35,823 bases of DNA from Candidatus Neomicrothrix sp. UBA2517 (GTDB lineage Bacteria; Actinomycetota; Acidimicrobiia; Acidimicrobiales; UBA8592). Under the pieces are notes generated by a model. That model was not told the origin of the DNA, searched no databases, and saw nothing but the letters and a program-made list of their open reading frames with translations. Positions 9,163 to 16,620 of this stretch are shown here, piece by piece. The position numbers were made by a program, and so were the translations under genes. Location: positions 1 through 35,823 of the forward strand of contig DDNP01000030.1 in NCBI GenBank assembly GCA_002341185.1, read 5' to 3'. The stretch's first letter is position 1; every line of letters begins with the position of its first letter.

Positions 9163-9278
9163 GATTCTATTTGTAGTCGCATAATGGGCGGTAGTAAATG
9201 CCAGCTATGACCGAATCACGGAATCGTGTAGCTTATAGATAAATATAACCCGCTAGCACTCATCGAAAATAGGCTGCA

Positions 9279-10208
9279 ATGATCCAAGAACCGTACCTTT
9301 CCCTCCAACTTCGAACATTCTCCCAAGATCAACCTACGTCATGGCAACCCGTCATAGATTTGGCGATCGCAGCTGACCGAGCTGGGATAGGGAAAGTAGT
9401 TGTTTCCGACCATGTCGCTTTTGGTACATTCCTTGACGCATATGCTGACCCAAGCATTGGCGGAGTTTCCGGAGGTAAACAACCTACAGGTCCTGATGGT
9501 CACTGGCTTGAACCTTTAACATTCCTATCAGTGGTCGCAGGAGCTACTAAAAATATCCGACTTGGCACTAACATCCTTCTCGCTGCTCTACGAAGGCCAA
9601 CTGTGCTTGCGAAATCTTTAACAACCCTTGACGTGCTTTCCAACGGGAGGGTTGACCTCGGCGTGGGCGTCGGGTGGCAAAAGGAGGAATATGACGCATG
9701 TGGATTAGATTTCGCCAATCGAGGACGCCTGCTTGACCACACATTAGAAGTATGTCAAACACTTTGGACCCAAACGTCTGCCCAATACAACACGAACGAA
9801 CTCCAATTCTCCGATATCCACTCGATGCCAAAACCAATCCAAAAAGGGGGTGTGCCCATATGGGTGAGTGGAACAGTTAACAAATTATCAATGAAACGTT
9901 TGGCGACTTTCGGGTCTGGTTGGATTCCTTGGGGCCCGGACGCAAATGACATCAAATCAGGCACTCAAAAAATGCGAGTTGCTATTTCAGATTACGGTAG
10001 AGACCCCGATGGAATAAAAATAATTGGAACATTACCAATCATTCGGAATGAAGACGGCATTGACCTCGAGATGACGATGCGAAACGTACCTGAACTTGTT
10101 GCGGCAGGAATAACCGACTTTAGAGCCTATTTACCTGTTCCTGATGGCCTTGAAGCCGCAACCGAATACCTCTCTGAAGTAGTTCAAATTTTCAATCACC
10201 ATTTATAA
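9279..10208 (+). CDS. LLM-class flavin/F420-dependent oxidoreductase 1
   Basis: A 309-residue TIM-barrel protein of the bacterial-luciferase-like family, which uses FMN or F420 to oxidise or reduce small hydrophobic substrates. Family hallmarks are VVSDHVAFG near residue 42, IRLGTNILLAALRRP, the DVLSNGRVDLGVGVGW strand-loop and PIWVSGT. It is the typical length for the group. Whether it uses F420 (deazaflavin) or reduced FMN cannot be settled by eye; the actinobacterial-type gene content favours F420 for several of these. It lies alone, divergent from the sulfatase across 116 bases and convergent with a second LLM gene across 15 bases. The upstream gap holds AT-rich hexamers (around 9234-9249) that could serve as a -10 box, but no convincing -35. 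The ribosome site is weak (AGG). Substrate unknown. Confidence 0.88.
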   Translation: MIQEPYLSLQLRTFSQDQPTSWQPVIDLAIAADRAGIGKVVVSDHVAFGTFLDAYADPSIGGVSGGKQPTGPDGHWLEPLTFLSVVAGATKNIRLGTNILLAALRRPTVLAKSLTTLDVLSNGRVDLGVGVGWQKEEYDACGLDFANRGRLLDHTLEVCQTLWTQTSAQYNTNELQFSDIHSMPKPIQKGGVPIWVSGTVNKLSMKRLATFGSGWIPWGPDANDIKSGTQKMRVAISDYGRDPDGIKIIGTLPIIRNEDGIDLEMTMRNVPELVAAGITDFRAYLPVPDGLEAATEYLSEVVQIFNHHL

Positions 10209-10223
10209 ATAAGTAGCTGTTAA

Positions 10224-11081
10224 CTAATCAATGAGGTCTCTAGCTTCTTTAATAAAATCCAGATGCTCTTGTAGGCCGCTCAAGCCACAGTTCATTGTCA
10301 CGATCGAAGCATGTGTTCCTCCTGAGTCACCCCATTTCTTTATTGTCTCTGCAGTGGCTTGGGGTGTCTTATCTCGCAAGGCAATCAATTCATGACCGAA
10401 TTCTGCTTCACTGCGTCCGAATTCACGCAAATGGTGCTCTGTCCGACTCTTACCTTCTAAACAATGGTCGTGATCACCGGCGTAAATAAATCCATCACCT
10501 AATTCCCCAGCACGCTTAAACGCTATTTCTGAGAACCCACCGAGCCAGATAGGAATTTGTCGGTTAGGACGAATATTGATATTCCCCCTATCAATACGGT
10601 CATATTCGCCTTCAAAACTAAAAAGGTCTTCGGACCAATATTTCCTCAGGAGCCCAATTTGCTCGCTTAAGCGTGGTCCCCGATCCGAGAATTCCTGACC
10701 AAGTGCTTCATACTCAACATAATTCCAACCAGTACCAACTCCAAGCCGTAAACGTTCACCTGAAAGCAGATCAACATCCGTTGTTTGCTTTGCAACTAAC
10801 GCAGTTTGTCTCTGCGGCAAGATAATTACACCAGTAACCAGTTCAATTTTCTCAGTAATTCCTGCAAGGTAGCTAAACATTGTAAAGGGGCAATGAAAGG
10901 TGTCCTCGTTCGTGTAGGGACCCCATAATTCAGGTTGTCTATCAGCGTGAATAGCACCAACAACGTGGTCATAAGCTAGCAGATGGTCATAGCCCAAATC
11001 TTCAGTGGCTAATCCGATCTCTTTTACAGCAATCGGGTCACCTTGTAATTCGGTCTGAGGGTATACAACGCCTATTTTCAT
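10224..11081 (-). CDS. LLM-class flavin/F420-dependent oxidoreductase 2
   Basis: A 285-residue luciferase-like TIM-barrel oxidoreductase. It shows LLAYDHVVGA near residue 40, IELVTGVIILPQRQ, VDLLSGERLRLGVGTGWN and IPIWLGGFSE, the same core pattern as the previous gene but clearly divergent in sequence. This points to an old paralogue rather than a recent duplication. A strong ribosome site, AAGGAG, sits about five bases before the ATG. The start is divergent from the LLM-TetR operon across 137 bases, so both promoters share that gap, including the palindrome described there; co-regulation by the TetR protein is possible. Convergent with LLM 1. Cofactor and substrate cannot be determined from sequence; F420 is a reasonable guess from the family resemblance. 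Confidence 0.88.
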   Translation of the reverse strand: MKIGVVYPQTELQGDPIAVKEIGLATEDLGYDHLLAYDHVVGAIHADRQPELWGPYTNEDTFHCPFTMFSYLAGITEKIELVTGVIILPQRQTALVAKQTTDVDLLSGERLRLGVGTGWNYVEYEALGQEFSDRGPRLSEQIGLLRKYWSEDLFSFEGEYDRIDRGNINIRPNRQIPIWLGGFSEIAFKRAGELGDGFIYAGDHDHCLEGKSRTEHHLREFGRSEAEFGHELIALRDKTPQATAETIKKWGDSGGTHASIVTMNCGLSGLQEHLDFIKEARDLID

Positions 11082-11159
11082 CGATTCTCCTTTGATGTCT
11101 CTTAAGTTTTCACTATTTTCTCGTTGTTATCCATTTGAAACCTATTTTTGTATTTCTGA

Positions 11160-11191
11160 TTGACACAAATAGATTAATGGCATACATTAAT
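11160..11191 (+). promoter_or_regulatory. Promoter with overlapping palindromic operator (candidate TetR site)
   Basis: TTGACA at 11160-11165 is a perfect -35 box, and TACATT at 11183-11188, exactly 17 bases later, matches four of six -10 positions. A perfect inverted repeat, ATTAATG (11173-11179), five bases, CATTAAT (11185-11191), covers the -10 box. The downstream operon encodes a TetR regulator as its second gene, and this geometry is typical of autorepression by such proteins. The gene start follows at 11219 with GGAGG at 11210-11214. The promoter is seen directly; the link to the TetR protein is inferred. Confidence 0.6.
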
Positions 11192-11218
11192 ACATGAGAG
11201 GCTTAAAACGGAGGAACA

Positions 11219-12442
11219 ATGGAATTCGGAATTTTCAGCAACGGATACATACCAGGACCAGCTGCACACGATACAGAATCTGAGCACACCGAGCTCATGA
11301 GAGAATCAGAATATGCAGTGATTGCAGATCAAAACAACTGGAAATACATGTGGTACGGCGAACATCACGGTCTTGTCGAATACAGTCATATGTCAGCTCC
11401 AGCTCCGCTCATGGGATGGGTCGCTGCGCAAACAGAACGCATTCACATTGGTTCAGCCATTACCAGCCTCCCGGTAACGAAAGAACACCCTGTTCGTATC
11501 GCAGAACGAGCAGCAATGCTAGACCACGTAACCAACAACAGATTTGAATTCGGCACCGGTCGCGGCGCCGGAAGTCACGAACTTATGACCTTCAGTGGAA
11601 CGCAACCCTCTCAAACGAAAGCGATGTGGGATGAGGTCATTCGAGAAATCCCAAGAATGTGGGAACAAAAAGATTACTCATTTGAAGGAAACGGCTGGTC
11701 AGTCCCTAACCCACACAATATCCTTCCAAAACCCTATGGAAAAGGACATCCACCTATCTGGGTAGCTTGTGGTAATCCTGAAACTTTTGCCAAAGCAGGA
11801 TCACTTGGCATAGGCGCCATAGCATTCAACTTCGAACCAATCCACAACCTCAAAGGCCGTCTCGAAGCATACAAAGAAGCCGCAGATTCGCCCACAGAAA
11901 TCATCGGACAGTTCCAAAACAACAATGTGATGATGACCAACGGGGTAATTTGCTTAGAGGACAGGGAACGAGCCCGCGAGATCGCAAAAGCTAGAGGACG
12001 AGGTTACCTCGTGACAATGGTGAACTTATACCACGACACCATGCCAAAATCACCAGACGGACTTACGTGGCCTCACGCACCCGCAAGCACACTCATCGAA
12101 TGGACTGACGAAATGTTAGACCAAATCATCGAAGCAGGATACATGCTCTGCGGCAACCCAGAAGAAGTCAGTGAACAACTCGAAGCGTACCAAAGCGTAG
12201 GATGCGACCAAGTCGTCTTCGGACTTCCAATTGAAGGCATGCAACATGAAGAGATCAAAGAAATGCTTGAAATTTTCGGCGACCAAGTCATTCCAGAGTT
12301 TGATAAAGACCCGGTCCATTCAACAACACGAATGAGAGAAACAGCTGAGCCTAAATTCCAAGCATTCAATAACGAACTACCCCCTGAAGTTCACGAAGTT
12401 ACTGTCATCCCAGATTCGGCCATCCTTCCGCTAAGCGCATAA
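11219..12442 (+). CDS. LLM-class flavin-dependent monooxygenase 3 (alkanal-monooxygenase-like)
   Basis: A 407-residue member of the luciferase-like family, longer than the others here and closer in pattern to true bacterial luciferase-type flavin monooxygenases: MEFGIFSNGY at the start, YMWYGEHHGLVEYSH near residue 42, IHIGSAITSLP, FEFGTGRGAGSHEL and PPIWVACGNPETFAKA. Such enzymes usually insert oxygen with reduced FMN from a separate reductase, including Baeyer-Villiger-type reactions. A C-terminal tail of about 50 residues extends beyond the barrel. It is the first gene of an operon with a strong promoter and operator, and the next gene is TetR only nine bases downstream, so its expression is probably inducible by its own substrate class. 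The actual substrate is unknown. Confidence 0.88.
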   Translation: MEFGIFSNGYIPGPAAHDTESEHTELMRESEYAVIADQNNWKYMWYGEHHGLVEYSHMSAPAPLMGWVAAQTERIHIGSAITSLPVTKEHPVRIAERAAMLDHVTNNRFEFGTGRGAGSHELMTFSGTQPSQTKAMWDEVIREIPRMWEQKDYSFEGNGWSVPNPHNILPKPYGKGHPPIWVACGNPETFAKAGSLGIGAIAFNFEPIHNLKGRLEAYKEAADSPTEIIGQFQNNNVMMTNGVICLEDRERAREIAKARGRGYLVTMVNLYHDTMPKSPDGLTWPHAPASTLIEWTDEMLDQIIEAGYMLCGNPEEVSEQLEAYQSVGCDQVVFGLPIEGMQHEEIKEMLEIFGDQVIPEFDKDPVHSTTRMRETAEPKFQAFNNELPPEVHEVTVIPDSAILPLSA

Positions 12443-12451
12443 AAAATTAGG

Positions 12452-13054
12452 ATGCCCCGTAACAGTTCAGATACCAAAGCACGGTTACTGAACCACGCCG
12501 AGAAGATGTTCGCTGAAGATGGAATCTTCGCTGTAACAAATCGCCAAATCACTGAGGCTGCTGGGCAGAAGAATGAATCAGCTCTGAACTATCACTTCGG
12601 AACACGTAATCAACTTATTGTCACGTTACTGACTCGTAGGGGAAAGGAACTGGACACAATCCGAGCAGAGTTACTAGAACACCTTGGTGATAAACCAACA
12701 ACCCGTGAACTCGTCCAATTGCTTGTTGAGGTATACGCTAGCTGCCTCCATACTGAAAGTGGATGTGATTACTTGCGCATCGTAGATCAGTTACGAGGCT
12801 GGATGACTGACTGGGAATTCATCTCTTCATTTGAAGATGACAACGTTCACGAACACCTCCGATACATTTTGGGATTACTTCAAAAAGAATCAGACAGCCA
12901 ACGAGTTATTGGCATGATCATGCTCATGACCGCAATGACAGCTAGTCGCGCCCAACTCGTTTCTGATGGTCGCAAACTCCCAAATTCTCATGTGGAATAT
13001 GTGGAAACACTCGCCGATATGCTCACTGGAGTGCTACTAGGCCCATCTGCATAA
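12452..13054 (+). CDS. TetR-family transcriptional regulator
   Basis: A 200-residue one-component repressor. The N-terminal helix-turn-helix lies at about residues 8-60, with FAVTNRQITEAAG and the recognition helix region followed by ALNYHFGTRNQL, a strong TetR signature. The remaining 140 residues form the variable helical ligand-binding and dimer domain. It sits between two LLM genes (gaps of 9 and 30 bases) in one operon. The nearest candidate operator is the perfect palindrome over the -10 box upstream of the first gene, so autoregulation is likely. It would be released by a hydrophobic ligand or acyl-CoA, by analogy with actinobacterial lipid-catabolism TetR proteins; this is inference. 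The ribosome site is weak (AGGA close to the start), consistent with coupling to the preceding gene. Confidence 0.92.
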   Translation: MPRNSSDTKARLLNHAEKMFAEDGIFAVTNRQITEAAGQKNESALNYHFGTRNQLIVTLLTRRGKELDTIRAELLEHLGDKPTTRELVQLLVEVYASCLHTESGCDYLRIVDQLRGWMTDWEFISSFEDDNVHEHLRYILGLLQKESDSQRVIGMIMLMTAMTASRAQLVSDGRKLPNSHVEYVETLADMLTGVLLGPSA

Positions 13055-13084
13055 TGATGGACTATTCTCCAATAAAGGGGGAAT

Positions 13085-14140
13085 ATGAAACTCGCTCTAG
13101 GGTTAGAGGTCTATAACAAAGCAACTTTGGATATTCCAATGGATGCAATCGAAACCGCAGAACATTCTGGGTACCACTCAGTGTGGACAGCCGAGGCTTA
13201 TGGCTCAGATGCTTTAACGACCCTTGCATACCTTGCTGGGAAGACAACAAGAATAAAGTTGGGAACCGCAGTCGTACAGGTTGCAGCAAGAACACCTGCC
13301 TCAACAGCTATGTCAGCTATGACAATTGACGCACTGGCTGGAGGTAACAGAACGATTATCGGCTTAGGAGTTTCGGGTCCTCAAATTGTGGAAGGCTGGT
13401 ACGGGCAACCCTGGGGAAGTCCGCATCACTGGTTACGTGATTATGTTTCAATTATGAGAAAGATTTTTGCTCGTGACGAACCTGTCACACACGCAGGGAA
13501 ACAACTAAGTCTTCCTTTCAACGGTGATGGGTCTATACATGAGGGGAAAGCTCTCAAATCCATCATCCATCCTGTTGGGAATATACAAATTTGGATCGCT
13601 TCCGGCGCTCCACTTAACACAGCATTAGCCGCAGAAGTAGCTGACGGGTGGCTCCCAATGGGGTACGGACTTGAAGGCTGGAAAATTCATGGAGCAAACC
13701 TAGAAAGCGGTTTTAAAAAACGACAAGAAACTGCTGTGCCTAGAGAAAATTTCCAACTGTTTACGAATCTTAGTGTTGAAATAACAGACGATATCAAAGG
13801 GGCAATAGATCGACGAAAACCCCAAACTGCTATGTATGTAGGTGGGATGGGAAGCGAAAAGAATAATTACCATCGAGATTCAATGGCCAGAAGAGGATTT
13901 CCAGAAGCGGCACAAAAGATTCAGGACTGTTGGCTAAGCGGAGACAAGGAAGGAGCAGTACAAGCTGTACCCGATGAATATATTGACCAAAGTGGCTTAA
14001 TAGGCCCTAGCCAAAGAATCCGAGAACGGTTCAGTTCACTCGTTCCCAACGGAGCAACAGGACTCATGATACGAACAACTGATACAACAACGATTGAGTT
14101 AATGGCAGAAATGACCGAATCCGAATATGGTCTTGAGTAA
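13085..14140 (+). CDS. LLM-class F420-dependent oxidoreductase 4 (Rv3520c-like)
   Basis: A 351-residue luciferase-like oxidoreductase that by eye resembles the mycobacterial Rv3520c group of probable F420-dependent enzymes. Marker segments are SVWTAEAYGSDALTTLAYLA, IKLGTAVVQVAARTP, IIGLGVSGPQIVEGWYGQPW and TAMYVGGMGSEKNNYHRDS. The second and last are shared in pattern with the LLM at 23.6-24.7 kb, so these two are paralogues within the window. AAAGGGGG precedes the ATG. It is the third gene of the LLM-TetR operon and is followed after 57 bases by an alpha/beta hydrolase with its own strong ribosome site. It probably oxidises or reduces a hydrophobic ketone, alcohol or enone; the exact substrate is unknown. 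Confidence 0.9.
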   Translation: MKLALGLEVYNKATLDIPMDAIETAEHSGYHSVWTAEAYGSDALTTLAYLAGKTTRIKLGTAVVQVAARTPASTAMSAMTIDALAGGNRTIIGLGVSGPQIVEGWYGQPWGSPHHWLRDYVSIMRKIFARDEPVTHAGKQLSLPFNGDGSIHEGKALKSIIHPVGNIQIWIASGAPLNTALAAEVADGWLPMGYGLEGWKIHGANLESGFKKRQETAVPRENFQLFTNLSVEITDDIKGAIDRRKPQTAMYVGGMGSEKNNYHRDSMARRGFPEAAQKIQDCWLSGDKEGAVQAVPDEYIDQSGLIGPSQRIRERFSSLVPNGATGLMIRTTDTTTIELMAEMTESEYGLE

Positions 14141-14197
14141 CGATCCTCACAAAGGAAGAGGAAGTATGTGTTCGCCTAAATTGTAAAGGAGCTAAGA

Positions 14198-15085
14198 ATG
14201 CCCGAGGCATTAAATGGAACAACAACGATTCATTATGACACGAAGGGCTCTAAAGAGGATCCATCAATCCTACTTATCATGGGATACACCGAACCCATGA
14301 CATCCTTCAGGGATGGTTTCTGCCAACTTCTTGTTGATGCTGGTTACCATGTGATCAGGTTTGATAACCGTGATGTTGGTCTGACGTCAAAAACACCAGG
14401 AGCACCTCCCGATCTTGAAGCAATCATCTCAGCAGTTATGGCAGGTCAAACTCCACCTCAAGTTCCTTACACTCTAAACGATATGGCAGAGGACGCTTTC
14501 GTTGTCCTTGATGCCGTCGGAGTATCCTCAGCGCATGTTGTAGGAGTCTCCATGGGAGGCTACATCGCCCAAACCATGGCTATCACAAACCCTAAACGAG
14601 TAGCGTCAATGACCTCTATCATGTCAACAACTGGAGCTCCTGGAGTAGGAATATCAACACCTGAAGTAGGAACTAATTTGAAATCACCAGCAGGCATAGA
14701 GACTAAAGAAGAAGCTGTCGAATGTTCATTACATAACTATCGGCTATTTGCTGGTCCATTATTTGACGAAGAAGCTCATAAAAAACTCGCCGCAGCAAAT
14801 TACAAAAGGAATTGGAACCCTTTAGTCACGGTTTTTCAACTCGCAGCCATGATTACTGGACCTGACCGCACAGAAGATCTGAACTCAATAGACATTCCGA
14901 CCCTAGTCATTCATGGAGCAAAAGATACCCTCGTACAGATAGATGGAGGTAAGGCGACCGCAGCTGCGATTAAAGATTCGCGGTTAGTAATATTTGATGA
15001 AATGGGACATGAGATACCAGAAATACTATGGTGTGACATCACGACAGAAATTCTTAATCACATACAAGTGTCTAACGGCGCTTGA
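14198..15085 (+). CDS. Alpha/beta hydrolase (esterase or lactonase-like)
   Basis: A 295-residue alpha/beta-hydrolase-fold enzyme with a complete catalytic triad: nucleophile S118 in GVSMGG, D243 in HGAKDTLV and H271 in MGHEIP. The N-terminus has the LLIMGYTEPM oxyanion segment and RFDNRDVGLTSK, resembling RdmC-type esterases that act on polyketide or lipid esters. There is no signal peptide or membrane segment, so it is cytoplasmic. AAAGGAG lies before the start. As the fourth gene in the LLM-TetR operon it could open a lactone or ester produced by an LLM Baeyer-Villiger-type monooxygenase. That role is inferred from neighbours only; a C-C hydrolase or other ester hydrolase is equally possible from sequence. 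Confidence 0.9.
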   Translation: MPEALNGTTTIHYDTKGSKEDPSILLIMGYTEPMTSFRDGFCQLLVDAGYHVIRFDNRDVGLTSKTPGAPPDLEAIISAVMAGQTPPQVPYTLNDMAEDAFVVLDAVGVSSAHVVGVSMGGYIAQTMAITNPKRVASMTSIMSTTGAPGVGISTPEVGTNLKSPAGIETKEEAVECSLHNYRLFAGPLFDEEAHKKLAAANYKRNWNPLVTVFQLAAMITGPDRTEDLNSIDIPTLVIHGAKDTLVQIDGGKATAAAIKDSRLVIFDEMGHEIPEILWCDITTEILNHIQVSNGA

Positions 15086-15096
15086 AAGAAGGAAAA

Positions 15097-15627
15097 ATGG
15101 CAGAACAACCAGACAGCTATGAAGATCTCACTCAGTGCGGATTAGATGAAGATAATGAGGCAGAACTTCTTCAAACACAGCGCGAATGCACGTTCATGTG
15201 GACGAATAAAAAAGGGGAAGCATTCGGAGTGATCATGTCATTCCTTCCCAAAGACGGAAAATTATGGCTCACCTGCGCAGAACGAAGAGCCCGAGTACCT
15301 GCTCTACGTCGCTTTCCGCGAGCTTCGGTATGTGTAAACAGCACTGGCACAGTGCTGGGCACAGGGAAAACAGTTACTTACAAAGGAGAATGCGTTATAC
15401 ATACCGGTAGAGATGTGAAAGATTGGTTCTACCCAGAATTCGCTCGCCATCTCAGACCTGAGCCTGAAGCCGCTCAAGTTTTTCAGAATTTTCTCGACTC
15501 TCCCGAACGAGTCGTCATAGAATTTACACCAGACTACAAACTGTCGTTCGATAGTTCAATTATGTGGGCACGTTCACCAGAAGCAGCCAGCAACAAAGAA
15601 GACCCTCGGAATCAGACAGAAATCTGA
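15097..15627 (+). CDS. PNPOx-like split-barrel flavin/F420-binding protein
   Basis: About 176 residues with the pyridoxamine-5-phosphate-oxidase-like split beta-barrel pattern: ECTFMWTNKKGEAFGVIMSF, KLWLTCAERRARVPALRRFPRASVCV and GECVIH, followed by a C-terminal RVVIEFTPDYKLSFDSS strand. This fold binds FMN, F420 or heme and is common in actinobacterial redox enzymes (the FDOR group). The ATG at 15097 is chosen because AGAAGGA precedes it by five bases; a TTG at 15082 would overlap the hydrolase stop. It closes the LLM-TetR operon, where it could act as a flavin/F420 reductase or as a separate oxidoreductase. Its stop codon abuts the stop of the opposing crotonase gene with no base between (TGATCA at 15625-15630). 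Function is otherwise unassigned. Confidence 0.82.
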   Translation: MAEQPDSYEDLTQCGLDEDNEAELLQTQRECTFMWTNKKGEAFGVIMSFLPKDGKLWLTCAERRARVPALRRFPRASVCVNSTGTVLGTGKTVTYKGECVIHTGRDVKDWFYPEFARHLRPEPEAAQVFQNFLDSPERVVIEFTPDYKLSFDSSIMWARSPEAASNKEDPRNQTEI

Positions 15628-16458
15628 TCAGAAGCCCCGCCAGTTAGGATCTCTACGCTCTCGGAAACTATTCACACCTTCTTGTGCATCCAGTGTCCCA
15701 TTATTGAGTTCAACCGCCCAACTCTCTTCTTCAGTAATTGTGCGACGATCAACATCCAAGGATCTATTAACTAACCACTTCGTAAACATATGTGCCTTCG
15801 TAGGACCAGTGGCCAGACGGACCGCCCACTCCATCGCAGAGGAAATCAATTCTTCACCAGAAACTACCTTGTTACATAACCCCAATTCAAGGGCATAATC
15901 TGCAGGGATGTCGTCAGCAAAGAACATCAGTTCCTTTGTCTTCATAGGGCCAATAAGTCTTGGGAGTATCCACGTTCCCATCGCATCAGGAACCAAGCCT
16001 CTTCGTGCAAAAACCTCAATAAATTTTGCATGATCCGCCATTAGTACTAGGTCACACATCAATGCCAAGTGCACACCCATTCCTGCTGCAGTACCATTAA
16101 CGGCAGCGATCACAGGCAATTCGCAATCAAGAATCGATGACATCAGAGGATGCTGCCCACGCAACATCATTCGCCTAGGCTCACCAACTGCCAACGCAGG
16201 GGCATCATCTGGGCGTTGAGCGTACTCTCTCCCTACAGAGATATCAGCACCCGGACAGAAAAGCTTTTGGCCGGTAGCAGTCAGAACTACAGCACGAGCA
16301 TCAAACTGACCATTTAATGATTCAAATAGCCCTGTCATCCTGTCACGCATACCTGGAGACACAGCGTTTCCCTTATCCGGGTTATTGATCGTGATCCACG
16401 CAACTTGGTCAATAATCTCAAACTGGACTTTATCGCTGAGATCTTCCTCGTATGACAT
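15628..16458 (-). CDS. Enoyl-CoA hydratase/isomerase family protein lacking both catalytic Glu
   Basis: A 276-residue crotonase-fold protein acting on CoA thioesters. FCPGADIS (about 67-74) and AAVNGTAAGMGVHLALMCD (about 118-136) form the CoA pocket and oxyanion hole. The two glutamates of rat mitochondrial hydratase (E144 and E164, 20 residues apart) correspond to H130 and F150 here, in GVHLALMCD and IEVFARRGLVPD. A normal syn-hydration mechanism is therefore unlikely. Crotonase homologues lacking these residues do isomerase, thioester hydrolase, decarboxylase or C-C cleavage chemistry, and one of these is more probable. It is a single-gene unit, convergent with the PNPOx-like gene (no gap) and divergent from the HAD-like gene across 162 bases. 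Reaction unknown. Confidence 0.88.
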   Translation of the reverse strand: MSYEEDLSDKVQFEIIDQVAWITINNPDKGNAVSPGMRDRMTGLFESLNGQFDARAVVLTATGQKLFCPGADISVGREYAQRPDDAPALAVGEPRRMMLRGQHPLMSSILDCELPVIAAVNGTAAGMGVHLALMCDLVLMADHAKFIEVFARRGLVPDAMGTWILPRLIGPMKTKELMFFADDIPADYALELGLCNKVVSGEELISSAMEWAVRLATGPTKAHMFTKWLVNRSLDVDRRTITEEESWAVELNNGTLDAQEGVNSFRERRDPNWRGF

Positions 16459-16620
16459 ACTTTCAATCTACCCGAAATGATTTAATCCATACAATGACGG
16501 ACAAGAAAGAAAGTCACGGCTCGTTAATCAAAATTTTACTTCATGGAATGGTTAAAGGCCTGAAAGGATCTGCGCTTCCTAAATGTTTCTAATACCGGAA
16601 TAATAAAGTACGCTCCAAAT
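16459..16620. other. 162-base divergent intergenic region
   Basis: This is the longest gap in the window, between the crotonase-like gene and the HAD-like gene. It should hold both promoters, but I see no convincing -35/-10 pair. A 32-codon reading frame on the plus strand (ATG at 16494 to TAA at 16592) encodes a slightly basic peptide; it has no ribosome site, so I do not call it a gene. No strong palindrome or RNA gene is apparent. Confidence 0.5.

Noticed and set aside
9161..9228. ACGATTC/GAATCGT arms as an operator before LLM 1
   Set aside because: The arms are about 60 bases apart and one lies at the sulfatase start, so chance is the simplest explanation.
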